Position numbers and translations under genes: made by a program
Notes under the pieces: model-generated
The model's database searches: none
What the model was told of the DNA's origin: nothing
The model's input: the letters and a program-made list of their open reading frames with translations, nothing else
Assembly (NCBI GenBank): GCA_003552325.1
Contig: PUKM01000214.1
Coordinates: 1-17,484 of the forward strand
Direction of reading: 5' to 3'
Source of the DNA: Natrialbaceae archaeon
GTDB taxonomy: Archaea > Halobacteriota > Halobacteria > Halobacteriales > Natrialbaceae
Length of the DNA: 17,484 bases
Part shown: positions 7,460-14,903 of the stretch, in pieces
How positions within the stretch are numbered: the stretch's first letter is position 1
Layout: the number at the start of each line of letters is the position of its first letter

Positions 7460-8497
7460 TCACGCTGCCAGGTCGTGGCCATCTCGGTCTCGGTCTCGGT
7501 CGAGTGAGCCTGTTGGCCACCGCCAGGCATCAGCGCGAACGACGCCGAGAAGCTTCCGCCTTCGGGCTTCGGTCTCGCGGACTGCTCGCTCGTAAGACCC
7601 ATCATCTTTCGTCGGAACCCCAGCCGTTCGAACCGTTTCGAGCGACGGATGCGGTGGGGTCTCTGCGGCCGGGTCGATGAACGCCGTTTCGAGTGTGTCG
7701 AGATAGCTGTCGGTGCTCGAGCGCGCTCGGGTGAGAAGGACCGGATCCGGTTGGTCAGCCGGATCAACGGCATGCTCGAGCACGAGGAGAGCGTCGTCGA
7801 GGACTGGGACGGCCATCGCCGCGGCGCGTTCTGCCTGTTCGCTGTGGTAGTAGTGCAAAATAGGGTAGGCTTTGTGTTTCGCTGCCAACTCGCTCAGTTG
7901 GGTTGCCACGGACTCGAGTGGTAGCTCGAGGCCGTCGAAGGTTTCGCCGTTCCACCCAGCTTCGATAAACGCTTCCGGGCTCGTTCCAAGGCCCATGATG
8001 TCACTTGCGAAGGATCGCTTTTGTGTCACTGCTCCCAGGACGGTCAGAACATAGGAAATGCCGAGGGTGACGAACGCCATGCCAGTTGCAGTCGTGAACG
8101 AACTGGCGATCTCCCAGGTGCCGCTCGTTGGCATATAGTCGCCGTTGCCGTTCGTGAACATGGTGTAGGCGACGTAGTAGAGATGCCCCGTCCAGTCGGC
8201 AGGTTCGCCGGTGTGGGTGCTGATGAGCGAGGTCTGGTCAGCTGCAAAGAGGAAGGTCCACCCGAGCCAGAGTAACGCGATCCACTGGACCAAGGTCAGC
8301 GTGAGGATCAACGGTCCTGCTGCACTCAACAGTCGATCATCCTGGCTGGATAGACGTCGGAGGCCACGCCAGACGCCCGTCGTGAGCCGACTCGAGAGTG
8401 GGCCGGAGCCACCGTCAACCCAAAGCGTCGTCCAGAGGATGTCCAGGATGACGATACCAAGTACTACGAGGCCGACAGGTGCAAATACCCAGTGCAT
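7460..8497 (-). CDS. Potassium-channel-like ion channel protein
   Basis: This 345-residue protein has hydrophobic segments at about 5-27, 58-85 and 130-158. A pore loop at 104-121 ends in TNGNGDYMP, which corresponds to the TxGYGD selectivity filter of two-TM potassium channels (Ion_trans_2) with Asn in place of the usual Tyr. After residue 165 comes a long cytoplasmic domain, largely helical and rich in Ala/Glu/His, ending in alternating Asp-Arg (DRDRDRD). An extra N-terminal TM segment precedes the pore module. The ATG at 8495-8497 begins the first hydrophobic segment. The frame is open upstream to 8638, but that part is Ser-rich and overlaps the preceding gene. It lies 73 bases after the DUF420 gene on the same strand, so co-transcription is plausible. 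Ion specificity is not certain given the altered filter. Confidence 0.8.
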   Translation of the reverse strand: MHWVFAPVGLVVLGIVILDILWTTLWVDGGSGPLSSRLTTGVWRGLRRLSSQDDRLLSAAGPLILTLTLVQWIALLWLGWTFLFAADQTSLISTHTGEPADWTGHLYYVAYTMFTNGNGDYMPTSGTWEIASSFTTATGMAFVTLGISYVLTVLGAVTQKRSFASDIMGLGTSPEAFIEAGWNGETFDGLELPLESVATQLSELAAKHKAYPILHYYHSEQAERAAAMAVPVLDDALLVLEHAVDPADQPDPVLLTRARSSTDSYLDTLETAFIDPAAETPPHPSLETVRTAGVPTKDDGSYERAVRETEARRRKLLGVVRADAWRWPTGSLDRDRDRDGHDLAA

Positions 8498-8570
8498 AGA
8501 CTGGCCATCAACGGCGGCGTACGTCAACACCCTGTGTGCGGATGCCGTGTTCCTGAGGGAGTCGACGGTA

Positions 8571-9170
8571 TCAGACGAAAACGAGCATCGCGAACTCGTA
8601 CTCGTAGATGTGATCGAGCATGAGGTACGTGACGACACCGAGGACGAGACTAAGGAGCCAGGTTCCCGCGGCGATTCGCCCCACTCGAGCGTGTGCCGTC
8701 TCTCGAAGTTCTGCAGGGGTGTGTGTCAGGCCGAGTAAGATGGCAAACAGCACGAGGGGAACGGCCAGAATCGAGAGCAGGATGTGGATTCCCAACATAG
8801 CCTGATAGGCGATGGTAACCAGCTCGGGTCCCTGGAAGACTTTCGTCCCTTCCCCACCGCCCACGCGCGTGAGGTAGAACACGAGAAACAGCAAAATGAG
8901 GGCGAACGAAGCCGTCATAGCCTTGCGGTGTTTGTCTACCTCTCCCGCACGAATCCAGTACCAACCGGCGACGAGACAGATCGTCGTCGCCAGATTGATG
9001 AGCGCGATCGTGTGCGAAAAGACGTTCACCTGACTTTGGCTCAGTTCGGGATAGATCGGCAGATCGAGCACGAACGTCCCGATCACCAGCGCGTAGCCGA
9101 TGATCGAGAGGATGACCGTCGTCTCGAGCGTGTTGTGCTTGACCCGGCGTTTCACCGTGGCGGTGGACAT
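8571..9170 (-). CDS. DUF420 family membrane protein
   Basis: This 199-residue protein has about five transmembrane helices (approximately 17-37, 53-74, 85-103, 118-147 and 167-187). It matches the DUF420 (YozB/CtaM-like) pattern, including the invariant-looking His residues at 53 (FSHTIALIN), 81 (KHRKAM), 129 (LGIHILLS) and 160 (ETAHARVGR). In Staphylococcus the DUF420 protein CtaM is needed for maturation of an aa3-type quinol oxidase. A similar role in haem-copper oxidase assembly is possible here, but no oxidase gene is in the window. The ATG at 9168-9170 has a TATA element 27 bases upstream. The channel gene follows 73 bases downstream on the same strand. Confidence 0.88.
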   Translation of the reverse strand: MSTATVKRRVKHNTLETTVILSIIGYALVIGTFVLDLPIYPELSQSQVNVFSHTIALINLATTICLVAGWYWIRAGEVDKHRKAMTASFALILLFLVFYLTRVGGGEGTKVFQGPELVTIAYQAMLGIHILLSILAVPLVLFAILLGLTHTPAELRETAHARVGRIAAGTWLLSLVLGVVTYLMLDHIYEYEFAMLVFV

Positions 9171-9193
9171 TACTGGATCGTTCGGACGGCGCG

Positions 9194-9201
9194 AGTATTT
9201 G
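9194..9201 (-). promoter_or_regulatory. TATA element for DUF420 gene (leaderless)
   Basis: On the minus strand CAAATACT is centred about 27 bases before the ATG at 9170, with no ribosome-binding site between. The rest of the 175-base divergent gap up to 9345 shows no gene or clear repeat. Confidence 0.5.
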
Positions 9202-9345
9202 TCTTCCTCTTCCGGCCTCCTGTGTGGGACAACCTTGCGCTGAACACCAGCCTTTTGTCCTCGGGTGACTCACGGATCGTGTATGGTCGCACAGACGATG
9301 GATCGAGTTCCGCGTGACGCGTGATTTTTCCCGCGGTGAGTCTCG

Positions 9346-10131
9346 ATGTTGAGCCGTACAGCAACTGCTGTCGAACGAGCCGGATTGCACGCAATTGCCC
9401 TCAAACCGGCGGAGTGTGACGTGTCAGTTGCCTTTGATTTGCCAGCCGACACCGTTGCAATCGATTACGAAGGACGTGAGCATCTGCCGAGTATGGACGC
9501 GCTACGGGCGCTGGCCGAGGAGAAGACGGTCAAACTCACGACACCCGTTCGCGCCGACGGATTCGACCCCCTGGGCGACGATGCCCTGCTCGAGGCCGTT
9601 CCAGAAACGGTCGACCGCGTGCTGGTCGCGGGCCATCCGGCGTACCTGACCGAGGAAGAGCAAACGCGCGCCGTCGCGCCCCGGCTTGGGGCTGCCCTCG
9701 AGTCAGCTCCCGACGCCTGGGTTGGCACCGAAAGCGTCGAGCGAATCGCGATGGCGACCGGCGCGACACAGTACGACTTGCTCTCGAGACACACCGCCCG
9801 TGAGCTTTCGGCCGTCCGCGCGGCCGGGTTCGACGGCGAGATCGCTGTCTACGCCCCGACAGTGCTCACCGATGACCCGGATGCCGTCCTCGACGCCGTT
9901 GGGTCGTACGTCGCCCGTAGACGACCAGTGGCACGGGCGCTCCCAGACGGGGCGTCGACTGACTCGAGCGCGACCGGACGTGCCCGAGAGGTCCTCCTCG
10001 CCGCAGCTACCGATTACGCTCTCGTCGGCACCGAGCGCGAGGTGAAAACGCAAATCGAGACACTCGAGGAGGCTGGCGCAACGACCGTCGTCGGCTATCC
10101 CGCTCGAGGCGTGTCGAGGTTCCTCGCGTAG
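9346..10131 (+). CDS. Haloarchaeal conserved hypothetical, possibly luciferase-like TIM barrel
   Basis: This 261-residue acidic soluble protein has no membrane segment or signal peptide. I do not recognise a characterised family. Alternating strands and helices (DTVAIDYEGREHLP; TVKLTTPVRADGFDPLG; VDRVLVAGHPAYL; GEIAVYAPTVLTDDPDAVLD; the terminal ETLEEAGATTVVGYPARG) recall a TIM barrel. The end resembles the C-terminus of luciferase-like/F420-dependent enzymes, in which a helix is followed by a 'gat.vv' strand. This is weak fold-level similarity, not an assignment. A GGTGA at 9335-9339, six bases before the ATG, can pair with the 3' end of haloarchaeal 16S rRNA and supports the start. The creatininase-like gene begins 73 bases downstream on the same strand, so a shared pathway is possible. 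Confidence 0.8.
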   Translation: MLSRTATAVERAGLHAIALKPAECDVSVAFDLPADTVAIDYEGREHLPSMDALRALAEEKTVKLTTPVRADGFDPLGDDALLEAVPETVDRVLVAGHPAYLTEEEQTRAVAPRLGAALESAPDAWVGTESVERIAMATGATQYDLLSRHTARELSAVRAAGFDGEIAVYAPTVLTDDPDAVLDAVGSYVARRRPVARALPDGASTDSSATGRAREVLLAAATDYALVGTEREVKTQIETLEEAGATTVVGYPARGVSRFLA

Positions 10132-10204
10132 ACACAGGGCCCTCGAGGGTCCTCCCTTCCTGAAACCACCTACACGTAAGTGGTCCCAACGCACACGGAC
10201 ACGT

Positions 10205-10969
10205 ATGCCACGACTCGCTGACTACGCGACGACGGATGTCGCCGACGCCCTCGAAGAAACCGAGGTTGCCGTGCTTCCGACGGGGAGCACCGAACAACAC
10301 GGCCCAGCCCTGCCACTCGGGATGGACCACATGGCGGCCCACGCGTTCGCCGATACGGCGACCGACCGGGACGATACGCTCGTCCTGCCGACGATTCCAG
10401 TCGGCGTCTCCGTCCACCACCGCCAGTTCGACGGGACGCTCTACGTCACCCCCGAGACGTTCGAACGCTACGTCCGAGAGACGCTCTCGAGTCTCGCCGA
10501 ACACGGCGTCCGAAAAGCCGTCGTCGTCAACGGCCACGGCGGGAACGCCGGAGCGTTGCGACGGGCCGCTCGAACCCTGCGTGAGGAACAAACGGCGTTC
10601 GCCCCGCCCTGGAACTGGTGGGACAGCGTCGGTGAACTCTCGAGTGACTTATTCGACGAGGCTGGAGGCCACGCCGACGCGATGGAATCGAGTGTCCTCT
10701 GGCACATCCGCGAGGATCTGATCCATCCCGACCGCCTCGAGGCCGCCGAAGCAGGGGCGAGTGCGGGCTGGGGTGAGACCGTTCACGGAGCCACGCTTGG
10801 ATTCGATACGATCGACTTCTCAGAGACGGGTGCGGTCGGCAAGCCGACACAGGCCGACCCCGAAAAGGGCGCGACACTGTTCGAGGCCGCCAGCGACGAA
10901 CTCGACGCGCTCATCGACTGGCTTGCCGACCGTTCGCTCGAGGAGTGTTGGCCGGCGGCCCACGTATGA
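10205..10969 (+). CDS. Creatininase family amidohydrolase
   Basis: This 254-residue protein carries the metal-ligand pattern of the creatininase fold: Glu30 and His32 in TGSTEQHGPALP, Asp41 in LGMDHM, His111 in VNGHGGN, and His156/Glu161 in AGGHADAMES. These enzymes use two metal ions to open cyclic amides or hydrolyse formamides. The family includes creatininase and the archaeal deformylase ArfB, which acts early in riboflavin and F420 synthesis, so sequence alone does not settle the substrate. The ATG is preceded by a weak TATA-like CTACACGTA about 29 bases upstream. The stop overlaps the start of the FAD-dependent oxidase (ATGA at 10966-10969), so both are made together. The creatininase/sarcosine-oxidase-like pairing suggests, but does not prove, breakdown of an N-methyl or cyclic amide compound. 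Confidence 0.9.
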   Translation: MPRLADYATTDVADALEETEVAVLPTGSTEQHGPALPLGMDHMAAHAFADTATDRDDTLVLPTIPVGVSVHHRQFDGTLYVTPETFERYVRETLSSLAEHGVRKAVVVNGHGGNAGALRRAARTLREEQTAFAPPWNWWDSVGELSSDLFDEAGGHADAMESSVLWHIREDLIHPDRLEAAEAGASAGWGETVHGATLGFDTIDFSETGAVGKPTQADPEKGATLFEAASDELDALIDWLADRSLEECWPAAHV

Positions 10970-12177
10970 CGATGCCGTCGGACGCTCCTGGCACGGCGGA
11001 CCTCGAGGCCGCCGTCGGTGCTGATGCGTTCGTCGATCGCGGCGACGGTCGTTCGGTCGCCGTCATCGGCGCAGGCGCGGTTGGCGCGACCGCAGCGTAC
11101 GACCTGGCTCGAGAAGGCGCTGACGTCACGCTATACGAGAAGGGCCAGATCGCCAGTGGCTCGAGTGGCCGCGCCGCTGGGGTCTGTTACAACGCCTTTA
11201 CTGACCGGTTGGACGCCGACATCGGGACCGAAGCGATCGAGCGCTTCCGCCAGCTCTCCGGCGACGATACCTTCCCGTTCGTCGAGTGTCCGTACGTCTG
11301 GCTCGCCCGGACGGGTGACGACGAGCGTGCCTCGGTCATCGAGGAGGGGATCGAACGGATGCAAGCACACGGCGTCATCGCCCTCGAGGTCGGTCCCGAT
11401 GCACTCGAGGAGCGGTTCCCACATATGCGAACCGACGACGTGGCCGTTGCAGGCATCGCCGGAGCCGCGGGCTACACCGATCCCGGTCGGTACACGGCCT
11501 GCCTCGCCGCGGCCGCGAGTGGTGCAGGGGCGACCATCGAGACGCACACCGCGGTCGAACTTCGGGGGGACCCACCTCGAGTGATCGTGGAGGGGACGGA
11601 CGTAGAGTACGATGCCGTGCTCGTCACTGCAGGAGCCCACTCGGGGCGCATGCTCGAGGCGGCCGGCTACCCCATAGCGATGAAACCCTATCGCGTGCAG
11701 GCGATCACTGCGACGGGTTCACTTCCCGAACCGATGTGCTATGACGCCACAGACGGATTCTACATCCGGCCCCACGACGACGGGTTCCTCGCCGGCAACG
11801 GCACGGAAACGGTCGAAATCGATCCCGACGAGTACCAGCGAACGGCAACCGAGGGGTTCGATACGGCCCTCATCTCGCGGCTGAGCGACCGCTTCCCCGA
11901 GTTGCGCCCTGCGGACCTCGAGGTCACACGAGCCTGGGCCGGGGTCTGTACGGCCACCCCCGACATGGACCCTCTCGTTGGCGAACTCGCTGACGGGCTA
12001 TACGTCGCTACTGGCTTCCAGGGCCATGGGTTCATGCGCGCACCTGCCATCGGTCGCCGAATCGCCGATCAGATACTCGGCGGCGATGGAATCGATCGGT
12101 TCGATCCGACGCGGTTCGCTGGCGACGAGGCGTTCGAGATTCGAGAAGGGATGGCACTCGAGAGCGAGGGGGACTAG
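10966..12177 (+). CDS. FAD-dependent oxidoreductase (DAO family)
   Basis: This 403-residue flavoprotein resembles sarcosine/glycine oxidases and D-amino-acid dehydrogenases, which oxidise amines or amino acids to imines. The dinucleotide-binding fold is VAVIGAGAVGATAA (Gly35, Gly37, Gly40) ending in Glu58 of VTLYEKG. SGSSGRAAG (64-72) contacts the flavin diphosphate. VLVTAGAHSG near 227 is the second FAD-contact strand, and the C-terminal FAD motif is DGLYVATGFQGHGFMRAP (about 344-361). An N-terminal extension of about 30 residues precedes the fold. The ATG at 10966 overlaps the creatininase-like stop; the ATG at 10972 is an alternative. The TAG at 12175-12177 overlaps the Hsp20 stop on the opposite strand. 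The electron acceptor (oxygen or a respiratory carrier) cannot be told. Confidence 0.9.
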   Translation: MTMPSDAPGTADLEAAVGADAFVDRGDGRSVAVIGAGAVGATAAYDLAREGADVTLYEKGQIASGSSGRAAGVCYNAFTDRLDADIGTEAIERFRQLSGDDTFPFVECPYVWLARTGDDERASVIEEGIERMQAHGVIALEVGPDALEERFPHMRTDDVAVAGIAGAAGYTDPGRYTACLAAAASGAGATIETHTAVELRGDPPRVIVEGTDVEYDAVLVTAGAHSGRMLEAAGYPIAMKPYRVQAITATGSLPEPMCYDATDGFYIRPHDDGFLAGNGTETVEIDPDEYQRTATEGFDTALISRLSDRFPELRPADLEVTRAWAGVCTATPDMDPLVGELADGLYVATGFQGHGFMRAPAIGRRIADQILGGDGIDRFDPTRFAGDEAFEIREGMALESEGD

Positions 12178-12668
12178 TCTTCTGCTGAAAGGTGTCCGCC
12201 GTCACTATCGACATCAACGTCGACGTCCGTCGTTTCGGGCGTCGACGACGCCTTGGGTTCTTCGACTGAATCCCCTGGGTCCCCTTCCTCGCTCTCCCCC
12301 TTTGGAATCGTTACCTCGAGCGTGCCCGAATCGGTAAGCGTCGCTTTTCCCGAATCCGGATTGACGAGTGCGTCGTCCGGTAACGTCGTCTCCCCATCGA
12401 GAGCCATCCCTCGGCCTGGAAACCGCATGTCGAATCCATCGTGATACGCCCGAAAGCGATCGATTCGAATCCGGACGTCACCTTCGAGGTATCGGACCTG
12501 GACGTCGGCTGGTTCGGCTCCCGGGGCGTCGAAAATGACGAGATACGAGTCCTCGTTCTCGAGGACGTCGACGGGAAGTGAACGATGCTCCTGGACGTGG
12601 CTTCGGGCGCGCCCTACCTGACGGTAAAGAGCACCCCCGACGGTTTCGCGAAATGATCTGAGACTCAC
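12174..12668 (-). CDS. Hsp20/alpha-crystallin small heat-shock protein
   Basis: This 164-residue small chaperone binds unfolding proteins without ATP. The alpha-crystallin domain spans about residues 31-122, with LPVDVLENEDSYLVIFDAPG at its start, the middle strands VQVRYLEGDVRIRIDRF, and the family's closing motif GTLEVTIPK. The N-terminal arm is short (about 30 residues). The C-terminal tail of some 40 residues is very acidic and low in complexity, with alternating Val-Asp, a common haloarchaeal solubility feature. The typical IxI/V tail motif is not seen. The start is GTG at 12668, supported by GGTGAT at 12675-12680, seven to eight bases upstream and complementary to the 16S 3' end. Its stop shares CTAG with the convergent oxidase gene. 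The zinc-finger gene lies 141 bases upstream on the same strand. Confidence 0.88.
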   Translation of the reverse strand: MSLRSFRETVGGALYRQVGRARSHVQEHRSLPVDVLENEDSYLVIFDAPGAEPADVQVRYLEGDVRIRIDRFRAYHDGFDMRFPGRGMALDGETTLPDDALVNPDSGKATLTDSGTLEVTIPKGESEEGDPGDSVEEPKASSTPETTDVDVDVDSDGGHLSAED

Positions 12669-12674
12669 GTTATA

Positions 12675-12680
12675 TCACCT
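12675..12680 (-). promoter_or_regulatory. Ribosome-binding site for Hsp20 (GTG start)
   Basis: GGTGAT on the minus strand pairs with AUCACC at the 3' end of archaeal 16S rRNA and lies at normal spacing before GTG 12668. It fixes this non-ATG start and shows the mRNA has a leader, unlike most genes here. Confidence 0.5.
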
Positions 12681-12760
12681 TAGGGCACGGGTCAGGGCGA
12701 CCGGCACGACGGTGTCTGTCTCACTAGAACACGCCCTCATTGTTATTCTTTTTGGGTGGA

Positions 12761-12770
12761 CTAAATAAAC
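12761..12770 (-). promoter_or_regulatory. Candidate TATA element for Hsp20
   Basis: GTTTATTTAG on the minus strand is the most TATA-like sequence in the 141-base gap upstream of Hsp20. It would give a leader of roughly 70 bases. The gap also holds an A/T-rich run at 12740-12755. No gene is seen in it. Confidence 0.4.
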
Positions 12771-12809
12771 GTCAGACGTGCTCTCGCCGGCCATCTTTTA
12801 CCAACTGAT

Positions 12810-12968
12810 TCAAACCTCGATAACTTCGAGGCAATCGACGCCGCCACAGACGGGGCAAGCGAGGTCCGAGACGTCGTGGTCGTCGGGAACGTCGTAGGTG
12901 TAGTGGTTTTCGAACATATCGACGTAACACGACTCGTCGGTGCATTTGATCTCCTCAGTTGGTGGCAT
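12810..12968 (-). CDS. Small CPxCG zinc-finger protein, 52 residues
   Basis: This small gene is easily missed. It reads MPPTEEIKCTDESC, a Tyr/Asp-rich middle (VDMFENHYTYDVPDD), and ends CPVCGGVDCLEVIEV. The four likely zinc ligands are Cys9, Cys38 and Cys41 of CPVCG, plus Cys14 or Cys46. Haloarchaea carry many such one-domain CPxCG mini-proteins; several affect growth, motility or biofilm in Haloferax, but the role of this one is unknown. The ATG at 12966-12968 has a strong TATA sequence 27 bases upstream, and the stop is TGA at 12810-12812. Acidic composition and Cys spacing argue strongly for a real protein. It may be co-transcribed with Hsp20 downstream, although Hsp20 has its own candidate promoter. 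Confidence 0.85.
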   Translation of the reverse strand: MPPTEEIKCTDESCYVDMFENHYTYDVPDDHDVSDLACPVCGGVDCLEVIEV

Positions 12969-12990
12969 ACGCAGGGATATGCTGAGCAGC

Positions 12991-12999
12991 GTTAATAAT
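12991..12999 (-). promoter_or_regulatory. TATA element for zinc-finger gene (leaderless)
   Basis: ATTATTAAC on the minus strand is centred 27 bases before the ATG at 12968. It is one of the best TATA matches in the window and has no Shine-Dalgarno sequence after it. Confidence 0.6.
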
Positions 13000-13042
13000 C
13001 TCGGGAAACCGGCACCGACGGAAACCCAATCCGGACAGTCAC

Positions 13043-13051
13043 GGTTTTACC
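13043..13051 (+). promoter_or_regulatory. TATA element for radical SAM gene (leaderless)
   Basis: GGTTTTACC is centred 27 bases before ATG 13074. It forms a divergent promoter pair with the zinc-finger gene, the two TATA elements being about 50 bases apart. Confidence 0.55.
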
Positions 13052-13073
13052 GCTCCAGGCGTTACCCCGAGCC

Positions 13074-14849
13074 ATGACTTCCCCCGAAACGCTGTCGGTG
13101 ACGATCGTCGACGGCTACGTGGACGAACCTGCCCACTTCGGGGTCCCTCCGTACGTATCGACGTATCCGCGCTACACTGCCGGTGCGCTCGTCGACGCTG
13201 GCGTCCCTCGCGAGTCGATTACCTATCACACGATCGATGGACTCCGGGACGAACCGAATCGGTGGCAAGACGTCGACGAGGCCGATCTGCTCATCTATCT
13301 CGGTGGGATGACCGTCCCGGGAAAATACGTCGGCGGAACCCCTGCGGAACCGGACGAGGTTCGGAAGCTCGCCTGGACGGCCTCCGGGACGACGCTCATG
13401 GGTGGGCCGATCAAATTCGGCGTCGGCGAAGCGAACGAAGGGGCAATAGAAACCGAACGCCAGGACCTCGATTTCGATTTCGTCGCCAAAGGCGACGTCG
13501 AAGCCGCCGTGTACGACCTCGTCGAAAGCGGCCTCGAGGGGTTCAACAACCGGATGCGAGACATCGAAGAGGTGAGCCGCTGGGCCCGGGAAGGCGCGTT
13601 CGTCGTCGAACACCATCCGAACCACCCCGACTATCTCATCTGTGAACTCGAGACATCCCGTGGGTGTGCCTACCGCTGTTCGTTCTGTACCGAACCGCTC
13701 TATGGCAACCCGTCGTTTCGACCGCCCTCGGCCGTCGTCGACGAAGTCGACGCCCTGGCGGATCACGGCGTGAAGCATTTTCGACTCGGCCGACAGGCTG
13801 ATATCCTGGCCTACGGCGGCGACGGCGAGGCACCGAACCCCGAGGCACTCCGAGAACTTTACGGCGGAATCCGGTCTGTCGCCCCGGACCTCGAGACCCT
13901 CCACCTCGACAATATGAACCCCATTACCATCGCGAAGTGGCCCGAGGCCAGTCGCGAAGGGATCCGGGTCATCGCCGAGCACAACACACCCGGCGACACC
14001 GCCGCCTTCGGCCTCGAGTCCGCAGACCCGGTCGTCCAGGAGGCGAACAATCTCAACGTGAGCGCCGAAGAGTGCCTCGAGGCCGTCCGGATCGTCAACG
14101 AGGAAGGTGGGTGGCGACCGGGCGAGGACCCGGGGTCCGGCCCCTCGAGCAACCCGGCGGTTGGTGCAGAGAGCCAGCCAGGCCTCCCGAAACTCCTGCC
14201 GGGCATCAACCTCTTACACGGGCTGATGGACGAACGCGAGGAGACCTACGACCACAATCAGCGCTTCCTCGAACGCGTCTACGAGGAGGGTCTGATGCTC
14301 CGGCGGGTGAATATCAGACAGGTGATGGCCTTTTCGGGAACCGAGATGTCGGAGACGGGGGCGACGATCGCGAAGGCCCACAAAAAGCGGTTCAAACGAT
14401 ACAAAAAACGGGTCCGGGAGACGATCGATAACCCCATGCTCGAGCGAGTGGCCCCGCCCGGCACCGTGTTGCCAAACGTTCACCTCGAGTACCATCAGGA
14501 CGGTCGGACGTTCGGTCGCCAGCTCGGGACCTATCCACTCCTCGTGGGAATCCCCGGTGAACGGCCACTTGGAGAGACCCTCGACGTCGCCGTCGTCGAC
14601 CACGGCTATCGGTCGGTCACCGGGGTTCCGTATCCGCTCAATCTGAATACGGCATCGATGGAGGAGCTGACGGCGCTGCCCGGTGTCGGGAGTGCCACGG
14701 CGGGCGACCTCGTCGTCAACCGTCCACACCAGACGGTGCCATCCCTCGAGACGGGCGGAGAAGTGCTGACTGCTGTCGCCAGTGTCGACGTCGATGGGAC
14801 TCCGGCTGAGGGAGCGATTCTCGAGTCGCCACTCGAGCGAAAACAGTGA
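13074..14849 (+). CDS. Radical SAM protein with C-terminal helix-hairpin-helix (COG1031-like)
   Basis: This 591-residue enzyme binds a 4Fe-4S cluster through Cys198, Cys202 and Cys205 (GCAYRCSFC, the CxxxCxxC radical SAM motif) and should cleave S-adenosylmethionine to a radical. Residues 7-150 form an N-terminal Rossmann-like domain resembling cobalamin-binding regions but without a visible DxHxxG motif. The radical SAM barrel covers about 188-430. It includes a Gly/Ser/Pro-rich low-complexity stretch at 346-371, probably a surface loop. A Lys/Arg-rich segment (AHKKRFKRYKKR, about 435-446) and a helix-hairpin-helix (LNTASMEELTALPGVGSA, about 524-541) near the C-terminus suggest nucleic-acid contact. 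The architecture matches the uncharacterised archaeal family COG1031. The TRAM gene follows 88 bases downstream. Reaction and substrate unknown; RNA or DNA modification is an inference. Confidence 0.9.
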   Translation: MTSPETLSVTIVDGYVDEPAHFGVPPYVSTYPRYTAGALVDAGVPRESITYHTIDGLRDEPNRWQDVDEADLLIYLGGMTVPGKYVGGTPAEPDEVRKLAWTASGTTLMGGPIKFGVGEANEGAIETERQDLDFDFVAKGDVEAAVYDLVESGLEGFNNRMRDIEEVSRWAREGAFVVEHHPNHPDYLICELETSRGCAYRCSFCTEPLYGNPSFRPPSAVVDEVDALADHGVKHFRLGRQADILAYGGDGEAPNPEALRELYGGIRSVAPDLETLHLDNMNPITIAKWPEASREGIRVIAEHNTPGDTAAFGLESADPVVQEANNLNVSAEECLEAVRIVNEEGGWRPGEDPGSGPSSNPAVGAESQPGLPKLLPGINLLHGLMDEREETYDHNQRFLERVYEEGLMLRRVNIRQVMAFSGTEMSETGATIAKAHKKRFKRYKKRVRETIDNPMLERVAPPGTVLPNVHLEYHQDGRTFGRQLGTYPLLVGIPGERPLGETLDVAVVDHGYRSVTGVPYPLNLNTASMEELTALPGVGSATAGDLVVNRPHQTVPSLETGGEVLTAVASVDVDGTPAEGAILESPLERKQ

Positions 14850-14893
14850 TTTACTGCCTATTCAGCGGGTATCTTTCATCGATCGGTCGGTAG

Positions 14894-14903
14894 TTCTATT
14901 ACG
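14894..14903 (+). promoter_or_regulatory. Candidate TATA element for TRAM gene
   Basis: TTCTATTACG lies about 40 bases before the GTG start at 14938, predicting a leader of about 13 bases. A GAGG at 14926-14929, eight bases before the GTG, may serve as ribosome-binding site. Confidence 0.35.

Noticed and set aside
7351..7773. Upstream extension of the PPOX-like gene to 7773
   Set aside because: The added part is Arg/Ser-rich, overlaps the channel gene out of frame, and the TATA position supports ATG 7350.
12739..12755. T-rich tract after the Hsp20 leader region as a terminator
   Set aside because: The T-run is on the strand opposite to both flanking genes, so it cannot end their transcripts.
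13062..13982. 306-residue antisense frame over the radical SAM gene
   Set aside because: The sense strand has a complete radical SAM protein with motifs; the antisense frame has none.
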